The translations under genes were made by a program, and so were the position numbers. A stretch of DNA of 64,000 bases, from positions 62,001 to 126,000 of the forward strand of contig NZ_NPKR01000012.1 of assembly GCF_008329535.1 (NCBI RefSeq), given 5' to 3'. Below, piece after piece: positions 1 to 7,223 of this stretch. The notes below the pieces were generated by a model. It saw only the letters and a list, made by a program, of their open reading frames with translations. It had not been told where the DNA came from and ran no database searches. Source of the DNA: Mycolicibacterium sp. P1-18 (lineage in GTDB: Bacteria > Actinomycetota > Actinomycetes > Mycobacteriales > Mycobacteriaceae). Numbering within the stretch: position 1 is the stretch's first letter; each line of letters opens with the position of its first letter.

Positions 1-715
1 CGGTGGCGGCGGCGAAGGCCGCGCGGGCTGCGTCCTCCTCCCCCAGTTCGCGCAGGCACCACCCCTTGGTCAGCGCTGCGTCGGCCGCGACGTACGGGTT
101 GGCCGTGGAGATTCGTTCGGCGATGTCGACGGCGGCTTGGAACTGCCCGAGGCTGGCGGTGGCCGCCGCCGACAGCGCGGCGGTCGCGTCGGTGACCGCG
201 TCGAGCACGTAGGTGGTGTGTGCGGGCGGGGACACGGCGGTGTGGGCCCGGACGTCGTGCCACCGGCGGGTCTGATGGAACAGGGCCGCGGTCAGGAACT
301 GATGCCATTGGGCGGCTTGGCTGTCGGTGCGGACGACGTCGTCGTCCAGGACGTCGGCGGCGTCGTCGTAGCGGTGCTCGGTGATGAGCCGGCTGGCATA
401 GGCCAGTGCAATGGTGGCACGCGACCACACCGGCAGTGTCAGATAGAGCGGCGCCTTCACCTGCGCGTACAGCTCGCCGTCGTTGAGTCCGATGCGCCGG
501 GTCTCGCGGTACAACGCGCGGGAGTGCGCGTGCGCGCTGGCCAAGGTTTCGACCTCGTGGTCGCCGCACGCCAGCCGGCCGAGCCAGGCGTCTGACATGA
601 CCGGACTCTGGTCGGTGATCTGACGGAACGTGGCAAGGGCGCGCGGCACGTCGCCGGCACGGTAGCTGTCCAGTGCGGCGTCGAACGCGCGTCGCTGCTC
701 GGTCGGCGAGGTCAT
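1..715 (-). CDS. eccA: EccA-like type VII secretion ATPase, N-terminal part (cut by window edge)
   Basis: An open frame reads leftward from ATG 715 and runs off the left edge, so about 238 codons are visible. The translation is a chain of helical TPR-like repeats with stretches typical of mycobacterial EccA N-termini, such as DAWLGRLACGD, LPVWSRATIALAYASRLI and ALTKGWCLRELGEEDAARAAF. In ESX (type VII) systems EccA is a cytosolic AAA+ ATPase that handles secreted substrates; the AAA+ module would lie beyond the edge. On mycobacterial conjugative plasmids ESX loci sit beside type IV-like conjugation genes, and the next gene here is a coupling-protein ATPase on the same strand. Family assignment rests on the TPR half only. 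Confidence 0.75.
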   Translation of the reverse strand, partial: MTSPTEQRRAFDAALDSYRAGDVPRALATFRQITDQSPVMSDAWLGRLACGDHEVETLASAHAHSRALYRETRRIGLNDGELYAQVKAPLYLTLPVWSRATIALAYASRLITEHRYDDAADVLDDDVVRTDSQAAQWHQFLTAALFHQTRRWHDVRAHTAVSPPAHTTYVLDAVTDATAALSAAATASLGQFQAAVDIAERISTANPYVAADAALTKGWCLRELGEEDAARAAFAAAT

Positions 716-852
716 CGGGTCGCGGTGCTCCTGGATCGGAATTGGCGTTGAGCTAAACGGTAACTGGTCGCACCGGGTGCCTAGAGCGCTGATTTCGGCG
801 CATTCGTCGGCGCGGGAATCCTTCGCTGAGCGCAAGCCTCCGCATCACGGCT

Positions 853-2214
853 TCAACGACGGCGCATGTCCCGGGCGCCGCGGAGTTCGTCGAGGTAGGG
901 CACGAAGTCGCTCCACTCGATCAGTTCGACCAGGCGACCCGGCGTGCCGCGCACCAGGAGCCGCGCCTGCCCCACGTTGCGAGGGCTGAGCTCTTCGGGT
1001 TCGAGCGCGTTGCCGAAGTCCCCGGTCGTGGCGGCGCTGTCATGATTGTGGTCATAGGACTGGCGGCTGCGGGTCGTCTTGCCGGCCCAGAACGCGGCCG
1101 CGCGCATCAGCTCTTCCTCGTGGGCGCCGTACATGATGAGCGTCGCAGGGACGACGTCGCGGATCGCGCGCCCCTGCAACGCCCCGTACACCACGTCGAG
1201 CTGTGAACTGGCCTGTGCAGCAGCACATATGGCCACGCCCAACCCGCGTGCCTCGGCGAAGTATTGCAGGATCTTGGGCAGCGGAGTGTTGGGGAGTTCG
1301 TCGAGGAACATGCCCACCTGCGGATACTGCTCCCACTGAGCGACTTTCAGCCGCTGCCGGCGAATCAGCTGTTCCATCAACGTCACCGCCAGCGGTGCCA
1401 CGGTGCCGTCGGACGGTGAGAGCACGTACAGCGTCGCGGCGGCGTCGTCGAGGAAGGCCGGGTCCAGCGGTGGCAGGGTCCGGTCGCGGGTAGAGGTCCG
1501 CAGCCATGCCGTCAGGGACTTGGTGACCGTCATCTTGACCGAGTCGCGTTGCTTGTCGACCATCGCCAGGACGCCCCGCACCCGGGCCTCGAACAACGGA
1601 TTGTCCGTCCACAGCGCCGCGGTCACCCACGACGGGTCGGTGCTGACTTGCACTCCGTGCGGCCATGATTGAGGGGTGCTGACGTCCTCGGCGGCCTCGA
1701 GCACCCACGGCATGCCTCGGCCGGTGGCGGCTGGACTGGCGGCGTACAGCAGGCAGGTCAAGGGCGCGAAGGCCAGGTTCTCCCACATGCCGTTGTCGGC
1801 CGCGGGACGGGCCTGGGCGCCGCCGAACCCAACCGAGGACATGCTCAACAACGTCTCGGCGGAGGCTTGCGCGTCCTCCAAGGTTTCGATCAGCGCGGTC
1901 GGGTCGTAGCGGCATGGGACGAAGTCGCGGGGATAGGTCGGCGGGGTGATGGGTCGCAGGTCCACCAACATCGCCGACCCCCAGCGCCGCGACGCCACCA
2001 ACTGCATCAGGTCGTCCTTACTCGACGACACCACGGCGGGACCGGGCCACAGCACCGCGCTTTGCGCCAGCCAACGCCTGGTCTTGCCGGTACCCGGAGG
2101 CGCCAAGCCCAAGATGTGGGGCGCCGTTTCCAGGGGAACGAGACGATCGACCCGATCACCGGCCACCCACCCCCCGAAGGGTGTGACCGGAGCGGAGAAC
2201 GCGGTGGTCGACAT
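853..2214 (-). CDS. VirD4/TraG-like type IV coupling protein (conjugation ATPase)
   Basis: This 453-residue protein has a Walker A motif PPGTGKT at residues 39-45 and a Walker B-like VGMFLDELPN near residue 300. It continues with AEARGLGVAICAAAQASSQL, the layout of TraG/TraM-recognition coupling proteins that link a relaxosome to the conjugation channel. No N-terminal membrane segment is obvious, so it may be a soluble coupling ATPase or work with a separate anchor. It follows eccA on the same strand after about 140 bp, consistent with a transfer region. A relaxase is not visible in the window. Confidence 0.75.
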   Translation of the reverse strand: MSTTAFSAPVTPFGGWVAGDRVDRLVPLETAPHILGLAPPGTGKTRRWLAQSAVLWPGPAVVSSSKDDLMQLVASRRWGSAMLVDLRPITPPTYPRDFVPCRYDPTALIETLEDAQASAETLLSMSSVGFGGAQARPAADNGMWENLAFAPLTCLLYAASPAATGRGMPWVLEAAEDVSTPQSWPHGVQVSTDPSWVTAALWTDNPLFEARVRGVLAMVDKQRDSVKMTVTKSLTAWLRTSTRDRTLPPLDPAFLDDAAATLYVLSPSDGTVAPLAVTLMEQLIRRQRLKVAQWEQYPQVGMFLDELPNTPLPKILQYFAEARGLGVAICAAAQASSQLDVVYGALQGRAIRDVVPATLIMYGAHEEELMRAAAFWAGKTTRSRQSYDHNHDSAATTGDFGNALEPEELSPRNVGQARLLVRGTPGRLVELIEWSDFVPYLDELRGARDMRRR

Positions 2215-2340
2215 TCTTCGAGGCTAGGACGGCTCGGAGGAGGTCACTGCACGATTTCCCGGGCTCGGCGTTTCGCTGCAGGGGTTTTCTTCATCCACGG
2301 CCGTGTGCAGGAGCCGGTTCGAAGCGCTTTTCTCGAGGTG

Positions 2341-2388
2341 ATTCGATCACTGAGTGACGCCGTGATGCCGTGACGCCGTGACGCGCTT
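2341..2388. repeat. Short octamer cluster, satellite of the main array
   Basis: Six consecutive 8-bp units can be read: ATTCGATC, ACTGAGTG, ACGCCGTG, ATGCCGTG, ACGCCGTG, ACGCGCTT. Four or five match the ACNNNGTS pattern of the large array at 6304-7223. The same two units, ACGCCGTG and ACTGAGTG, recur at 7344-7359. This suggests that the protein binding the large array also binds here, next to the rep control region. Confidence 0.65.
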
Positions 2389-2838
2389 GGGTGGAACCGG
2401 CCGGCACCGGGTCAGGTCGTACGCGACCGAACATCGCGACGGACGGCCCGCTTCGGTTGTGGCGCACAAAACTTCGTGCAGGGCGGGTGCTGCAGGCCCG
2501 GTAGCGTCGAATTGGTCCTGATTCCCCATGTCGGGACAGGAGGGGCCGGGCAGCCCCGAGTCGACCCCATTGCCGGGCCCCTCCTCCACCCGCGTGGCAG
2601 GTGTGTACTGATGTTGTTCGTGTTCGTGGATCGAACCACCGGCCCACCGGGCCCCGGTCAGCTGTGCGCGCGCCGTTCGACGAGGCGCGTCAGGGCGAAG
2701 GTCGTACCCGCGGAGCGGGGCGACTCGGTGACCCGACGGCGTGCCGACCCGGTGAGAGCGACGTGACTCCTGTGACTGGTGTTGCGGCGTGTCACCGCCG
2801 CTTCGGCGGGCCGTTGCGGCATGCTCTGGTTTCAAGGT

Positions 2839-2908
2839 GGCGGATATCCGCCGCTCCCCGCTCAACCGATGCCCGCCGCACAGGTCTACCCGGCGGATAT
2901 CCGCCGGG
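2839..2908. promoter_or_regulatory. Paired perfect palindromes, probable rep operators
   Basis: The 14-bp palindrome GGCGGATATCCGCC lies at 2839-2852. The same core recurs 54 bp later inside the 20-bp palindrome CCCGGCGGATATCCGCCGGG at 2889-2908. The second copy ends 28 bp before the leader ORF start at 2937. Two copies sharing a core immediately upstream of an initiator transcription unit are best explained as operator sites for a regulator or for Rep itself. Confidence 0.65.
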
Positions 2909-2936
2909 CGAGGTCACCCTGTCCGGAAAGGAGACC

Positions 2937-3002
2937 GTGACGACCGCTCTCGTGAGCGGTCACCCGTCGTCGATCAACAACTACATGCGCGACATCGTCT
3001 AA
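2937..3002 (+). CDS. 21-residue leader peptide ORF upstream of rep
   Basis: GTG at 2937 is preceded by the strong ribosome binding site AAAGGAG (2928-2934, two bases before the GTG) and opens a frame of 21 codons to TAA at 3000-3002. The peptide starts VTTALVSGHPSSINNYMRDI. Its first codons contain an inverted repeat (GACCGCT 2942-2948, AGCGGTC 2955-2961). It is followed at once by two overlapping-potential hairpins and then by rep, an arrangement seen in translational or transcriptional attenuation leaders. A role in rep copy-number control is inference. Confidence 0.6.
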   Translation: MTTALVSGHPSSINNYMRDIV

Positions 3003-3011
3003 ACGGCGAAA

Positions 3012-3063
3012 ACCCTCGGTCCTAGGGACCGAGGGTCGGCCGGTCCGAGCTGGAACTCGGGCC
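3012..3063 (+). promoter_or_regulatory. Double hairpin in the rep leader with alternative pairings
   Basis: The first hairpin has an 11-bp stem, ACCCTCGGTCC (3012-3022) with GGACCGAGGGT (3026-3036), and a 3-nt loop. The second has an 8-bp stem, GGTCCGAG (3042-3049) with CTCGGGCC (3056-3063), including one G-T pair. The 5' arm of the first can also pair with GGTCCGAG, and its 3' arm with CTCGGGCC, each with one mismatch. Mutually exclusive folds are therefore possible, as in an attenuator between the leader ORF and rep. Confidence 0.6.
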
Positions 3064-3107
3064 GATGTCGCTTCCGCGCAAATCCCCCCAGCGATGAAGG
3101 AATCGTC

Positions 3108-4313
3108 ATGAAAGACGCATTCCACGGTAGCGCACGCCTTGCGCACGGTCTAGTGACCGACCACCGTGGTCATTCTGCAACCCGGACCCGTCCTTACCGG
3201 GGCACCAGTAGGCAGTCGCCGATCCGAGGTACCGCACGCACGGCACCCAAATGGATCCAGCGCGCCGCCGGCGGGCACGGTTTCGACCGAGTGCCGCCGA
3301 TCGTCCTGGAGGTCGACGCCGCCTGGGGTGCGATCCCCTGTTGGAGTGGGCGAGCGGAGCGTTGGGCGCTCGAGGTGGTGCCGGCCGCCTACAGGGAGCG
3401 ATACGACTCCCACGTCCGCCCCGCCATGCCCAACAATCCGGTGAGCGTCCAATCCTTGGTCGCCGTCGCCGTCGCGCGGGCCTCGTTCGCCGATCACCGC
3501 ACGGGTCGCAACTGCCGACCCACCAACGAGAAGCTCGCCGAGATGACGGGCCTGTCGGTGCGTACCGTCCAGAGGGCGTCCACGGCGCTTCGTCTGCTCG
3601 GGGTCGCCACCGAGGTGATGCGTGGACGGCAGCGCACCCGTGACGAGCGGTACGCCAGTTGGCGGGTCGGGGACCGCGGTCGCGGATGGGCGTCGGTGTG
3701 GGCCTTGCACGACAGTCGGTTTCAAGTCCTGTCACCCCATCCCGGAGGGTCTAAATCTTTATCTACAACCTCTAGTAGAGATTCACTCACTACGGCAAGC
3801 CGCAAGCCCGGTAGCAGCGACGCTCCGCGCCGCCGAGCCATCGACAAGAAAACCCTCGCCCTGGCAAACCGTTGGGTGGCCGACCAGCAAAGTCCGCCCT
3901 GGGCGCGGCGGTACCGGACGGGCACACCGTGGGTTGGCGTACTGCACGGCGCGGCCCAACACGGGTGGACGACTCGGGATCTCAACCAGTTGATTGCCGA
4001 CTGGGTCGCCACGGGCCATTGGATTCCCGAGTCCCCGTACAAACCGATCGGCCTTCTGGGGAAGATCCTGGCCGTTCACGAAAACCTGGAGGACCGTCCA
4101 GCCCTTCTGGACGACCAGCGCGAGCAGGAGGAACTCGACCGCGCTCGGGAACGTGTTGCCGCGCAGATGGCGGAGCGGCGGGCCGCCGAATTGGCGCGTG
4201 AGGCCGGCCGGGCCGCCCTGTCCGGACCAGGGCGTGACGCAGTGAGGCGCGCGATGGCCGACATCGCCGAACGCCAGCGCCGGCGCGACGGTGACGGCGC
4301 AGGTCTGTCGTGA
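3108..4313 (+). CDS. Putative plasmid replication initiator (Rep) with winged-helix/HTH segment
   Basis: The 401-residue protein starts at ATG 3108, with GAAGGA at 3096-3101 as ribosome binding site. Residues about 110-165 (RPTNEKLAEMTGLSVRTVQR followed by ALRLLGV) form a clear helix-turn-helix typical of actinobacterial plasmid Rep and DnaD-like proteins. The C-terminal 60 residues are charged and helical. Its position behind operator palindromes and a hairpin leader, and before a WhiB-like gene and par genes, supports the initiator role. No polymerase or primase motif is recognisable, so a transcriptional regulator is the alternative. Confidence 0.6.
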   Translation: MKDAFHGSARLAHGLVTDHRGHSATRTRPYRGTSRQSPIRGTARTAPKWIQRAAGGHGFDRVPPIVLEVDAAWGAIPCWSGRAERWALEVVPAAYRERYDSHVRPAMPNNPVSVQSLVAVAVARASFADHRTGRNCRPTNEKLAEMTGLSVRTVQRASTALRLLGVATEVMRGRQRTRDERYASWRVGDRGRGWASVWALHDSRFQVLSPHPGGSKSLSTTSSRDSLTTASRKPGSSDAPRRRAIDKKTLALANRWVADQQSPPWARRYRTGTPWVGVLHGAAQHGWTTRDLNQLIADWVATGHWIPESPYKPIGLLGKILAVHENLEDRPALLDDQREQEELDRARERVAAQMAERRAAELAREAGRAALSGPGRDAVRRAMADIAERQRRRDGDGAGLS

Positions 4314-5008
4314 TGTCGGCCAGCAGAGCTCCGCGACGCCTGCCGTCGTCCCTGTCGCCGGCCCCGTGCGTCGAGATGCCGGAGCGCTGGCAGAACCGTC
4401 GTGAGCGGACAACCGCCCTCGCGACGTGTCTGCAGTGCCCACGTCGCCGATGGTGTGCGCAGGAGGCGCTCCGCGTTCACGCGTCGTGGGGCATGTGGGC
4501 CGGCGTTTGGATCGACGGTCGCCTCTCCCCCGTCGAACCGCTGCTGCGCGCCATCGCAGCGGACCCGCCAGACCTCCACTACACCCCGGCGGCGACGCTG
4601 CCGGTAGCGAAGACACCGGATCTTCGCCTCCCCCTTCCCCGTCGCCGGCCGCCCCGCCGGCCCGGCTCGGTTCGGGCGGCCATCCTCGCCCGGAGCTCGG
4701 GACATTGCGAAGTCATGCGAGCCGGGTGCATATTGAGCGCGGACATCCTCGTCAGCCGTGTTCGGAGCCTCGACGCTAAGGGCGTGCCGACGCCCGCCGC
4801 GGCGTTCGCGGCCTGCCACGATTGCGCACTCACTGTCACAGACCCGGCCTTTGAGAAAGAGTCAGTGCAGCTCGGTTACGTGGTCGTCGGGGCTGATCAA
4901 GCCGCCGCGACACCGTTCTCCTGGCGGGCCACCCGCTGGGTGCGGTTCGACGACTGCGGTCGCGTCCACGACGTCGATCCTGCGTTGCAGTCCAGACGGG
5001 CGTCGTGA
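4310..5008 (+). CDS. WhiB-like Fe-S protein with Cys/His-rich C-terminal domain
   Basis: The start is either GTG 4310 or ATG 4313, overlapping the rep stop (translational coupling). Counting from the ATG, Cys19, Cys39, Cys42 and Cys48 give the WhiB cluster pattern C-x19-C-x2-C-x5-C, followed by the tryptophan-glycine turn GMWAGVWIDG. WhiB proteins bind a [4Fe-4S] cluster and regulate transcription with the sigma factor. Unusually, about 110 residues follow with GHCEVMRAGC and FAACHDCAL, which resemble an HNH or zinc-ribbon fold. Coupling with rep suggests plasmid control. Confidence 0.7.
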   Translation: MMSASRAPRRLPSSLSPAPCVEMPERWQNRRERTTALATCLQCPRRRWCAQEALRVHASWGMWAGVWIDGRLSPVEPLLRAIAADPPDLHYTPAATLPVAKTPDLRLPLPRRRPPRRPGSVRAAILARSSGHCEVMRAGCILSADILVSRVRSLDAKGVPTPAAAFAACHDCALTVTDPAFEKESVQLGYVVVGADQAAATPFSWRATRWVRFDDCGRVHDVDPALQSRRAS

Positions 5009-5026
5009 CACTGCGCGTCCCGTCGG

Positions 5027-5040
5027 TTTACCGCGGTAAA
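5027..5040. promoter_or_regulatory. Palindrome TTTACCGCGGTAAA, copy 1 (candidate parS or operator)
   Basis: This perfect 14-bp palindrome lies between the ends of the convergent WhiB-like and partition-partner genes. The identical sequence, extended to 16 bp, recurs at 8017-8032 upstream of the second parA. A site between convergent genes is unlikely to be a promoter operator, which favours a ParB-type binding site. Confidence 0.6.
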
Positions 5041-5069
5041 GCAGCAAATCGACGCGGGGGTTGATGAGG

Positions 5070-5468
5070 TCAGCGGGAGGATGCCGAGCGCGCCCGGCGC
5101 CGACGGTGCAACGCCTCCTCCACCAGTAAGGACGCGAAGTCCTGCGCGGTGAGCAACACGTCGTCACGCTTGGCCTCGAGCCAGGCGTCCCGCAACTGCC
5201 GCGCAGCGGACGGGGACAGACGGACCGTGGACGGGGCGTCCCCGGTGGACTTCTTCGGCCGGACGGGCGGCAGCGAGCTCACCGACGCCGACGGCTGCGC
5301 GTCGGCGACGCGGCTGACCACGGCCGGCTCTGGCTCTGGTGCGCGGGCCGGAGAAGCGACCACCGCCTCCCCCGACTCCAAGTCGGAAGCTACCTCGGTG
5401 GCGCGAGTCCGGGCTCCGGCGGTGGAGAGCATCCCCACGACCGCGCTCGTCGTGTCCTTCTTAGGCAT
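5070..5468 (-). CDS. Small partition partner, ribbon-helix-helix-like
   Basis: The 132-residue protein starts 8 nt inside the end of the upstream parA, so the two form one operon. The N-terminal 75 residues are low-complexity and Pro/Ala/Ser-rich. The C-terminus has a beta-strand-like STVRLSPSA followed by two helices (RQLRDAWLEAK, FASLLVEEALHRRRR), the layout of a ribbon-helix-helix DNA-binding domain. In type Ib partition systems such a protein binds a centromere array next to parA. The octamer array lies immediately upstream of this operon. Function is inferred from fold and context. Confidence 0.6.
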   Translation of the reverse strand: MPKKDTTSAVVGMLSTAGARTRATEVASDLESGEAVVASPARAPEPEPAVVSRVADAQPSASVSSLPPVRPKKSTGDAPSTVRLSPSAARQLRDAWLEAKRDDVLLTAQDFASLLVEEALHRRRRARSASSR

Positions 5469-6255
5469 GGTGCCGTCCCTTCTTCCATCGTCCGTCTTTG
5501 ACGAGATTCATTACTTCGACCGTGAAATTCGCGTACGCCTGCGCGAGGTCGGCGTCGGCGTCGGGATCCCCCAAGACGACGAGGTCGCTCACCATCCGTT
5601 CTGCGGCGGTCCGCTTCGGAATGGTGGTCTTGAACATCGGCAGTCCGTCGTTGGTGAGCTTCTTCAGTGTGTCTCGGCTGATCAACGTGTTCGACTCGTA
5701 CTTGGTCAGCAGGATGCCGAGCAGTTCCGCAGAGAGCACCTGGTGATGTCGCAGGGTGGCCGACCACTCCAAGAACATGTTGACCCCCCGTCTCCCCCAC
5801 TTGCTGGCGTCGGTGGGAACGATCAACCAATCCGCTGCATTCAACGCGGTGATGACCAGCTGCCCGAGATTCGGCGACAGGTCGAGCACGACGGCGTCGT
5901 AGTCGTGGTAGACGGGCGCGAGCGCCATTGCCAACTGATCTTCGCGGCGATGCATCGTGACCAATTCCTGATCCAGCTTCGCCACGGCCAACGTGGACGG
6001 CACCAGGTCGAGGTTCGGTATCCGCGTCTTGCGGATGACCTTCTCGATCGGAGCCGCCTCCTTGATCAGGTCGTAGATGTCGAATTCGACGTCGTCGTCC
6101 GGGTCGAACATGGACGTCGAATTGCCTTGCGGATCGCAGTCGGCTAGCAGGGTGCGCCATCCCCCGTGCGCGAGGCCGGCAGCGAGGTTCACGGCGGTGA
6201 ACGACTTGCCCACACCACCTTTGTGGTTGGCGATGGCTATGACTTCGGCTTTCAC
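5461..6255 (-). CDS. parA: ParA-family partition ATPase (first locus)
   Basis: The deviant Walker A motif KGGVGKS is at residues 12-18 when started at GTG 6255, which has AAGGGAG 8 nt upstream; a longer reading from GTG 6282 is possible but lacks this. DCDPQGN and VVLDLSPNLG complete the ParA/MinD nucleotide site. At 264 residues with no N-terminal helix-turn-helix it resembles the short type Ib ParA class. It is followed by an overlapping small partner gene. The promoter region abuts the octamer array that begins about 50 bp upstream, so the partner protein probably both segregates the replicon and autoregulates the operon. Confidence 0.85.
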   Translation of the reverse strand: MKAEVIAIANHKGGVGKSFTAVNLAAGLAHGGWRTLLADCDPQGNSTSMFDPDDDVEFDIYDLIKEAAPIEKVIRKTRIPNLDLVPSTLAVAKLDQELVTMHRREDQLAMALAPVYHDYDAVVLDLSPNLGQLVITALNAADWLIVPTDASKWGRRGVNMFLEWSATLRHHQVLSAELLGILLTKYESNTLISRDTLKKLTNDGLPMFKTTIPKRTAAERMVSDLVVLGDPDADADLAQAYANFTVEVMNLVKDGRWKKGRHHA

Positions 6256-6303
6256 AACCGTAACTCCCTTCACTCTGTTCACTTGTCATCAAATCAGGGC
6301 GCG

Positions 6304-7223
6304 ACGGGGCGACGTCGTGACGCGGCGTCGCCGTGTTGGTGCGATGCGATGTTGTGATCACGCAGTGACCTTGTGACCGTGTCACGCAGGAACGACGCGA
6401 CACCGCGACGTCGTCACCCTGTGATGACGCGACCTCGACACGTCGTCACCTGGTGACCTCGTCACTCCGCGACGCTGCCGCGCGGTCACGTTGTGACGAG
6501 GCCACGCTGTGACCGTGCGACTCCGTCACGCGGTCACCCGCACACCCGGTGACGCTGTCACCGCATTACCGTGTGACACCGTGGCCGTGCGACTCAATCA
6601 CCACGTCACCAGCACACCCGGTGGCGGTGTGACGAGATCACGCTGTGACCGCGTCACGCACGCACGCAGCCACGCCGTTACCGCGTGACACCGTGGCCGT
6701 GCGACTCAGTCACCACGTGACTAGCACACCCGGTGATGCTGTCACCGCGTCACCGCGTCACCGTGTGACGCCGTGACCGTGCGGCTCAGTCACGCGGTCA
6801 CCAGCACACCTGGTGACGGTGTGACGAGATCACGCTGTGACCGCGTCACGCACGCACGACGCCACGCTGCCACCGCGTAACTGCATCACCGCGCGACACC
6901 GTGACCGTGCGACTCAGTCACCAGGTCACTGGCACACCCGGTGACGGAGACACCGTGTCACCGCGTCACCAAGTGGCACCGTGGCGCAGCCACAGCGTCA
7001 CAGAGTTCGGCGGTGACCACGCGATGCCGTGACTCGATGACGACATCACGGGCTCACGTGGTGATCGTGTGACGAAGTGACACCGCGACGCGGACACCTC
7101 ATCACACAGTCACCACGACATGGCGTGACTCGATAACCGAGTCACCGAGATTCGCGGTGACGCGGTTGCCTAGATACCGTGTGTCACAGTGACGAAATGA
7201 CCGGCTCACGTGGTGACGCCGTG
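6304..7223. repeat. Array of 115 in-phase octamers, consensus ACNNNGTS (probable centromere)
   Basis: From 6304 to 7223 the sequence divides into 115 consecutive 8-bp units with no insertion or deletion. By hand count about 95 begin with AC, and most end in GTG or GTC, so junctions read GTGAC or GTCAC. Frequent units are ACCGCGTC, ACACCGTG, ACCGTGCG, ACCCGGTG and ACGCTGTG. Longer composites recur at multiples of 8 bp: the unit CCGTGCGACTC starts near 6513, 6585, 6697 and 6905, and a variant near 6777. It lies just upstream of a parA operon with a ribbon-helix-helix partner. By analogy with the heptad array of the omega/ParA system it should be a partition centromere; iterons of an origin are the alternative. 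Confidence 0.8.

Larger units (their letters stand above)
2215..2936. other. Noncoding control region upstream of rep
   Basis: About 720 bp lie between the divergent coupling-protein gene and the rep leader. Open frames here have no convincing ribosome binding site or family resemblance. It holds a short octamer cluster (2341-2388) and two related palindromes (2839-2852 and 2889-2908). I see nothing else specific; an origin is possible because such sites flank the initiator gene. Confidence 0.5.

Noticed and set aside
5149..6147. Plus-strand frame of 332 codons opposite parA
   Set aside because: Antisense to parA and its partner; the product lacks any protein-like pattern.
6304..7223. CRISPR array
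   Set aside because: There are no constant long repeats with unique spacers; the unit is 8 bp and degenerate, and no cas genes are present.
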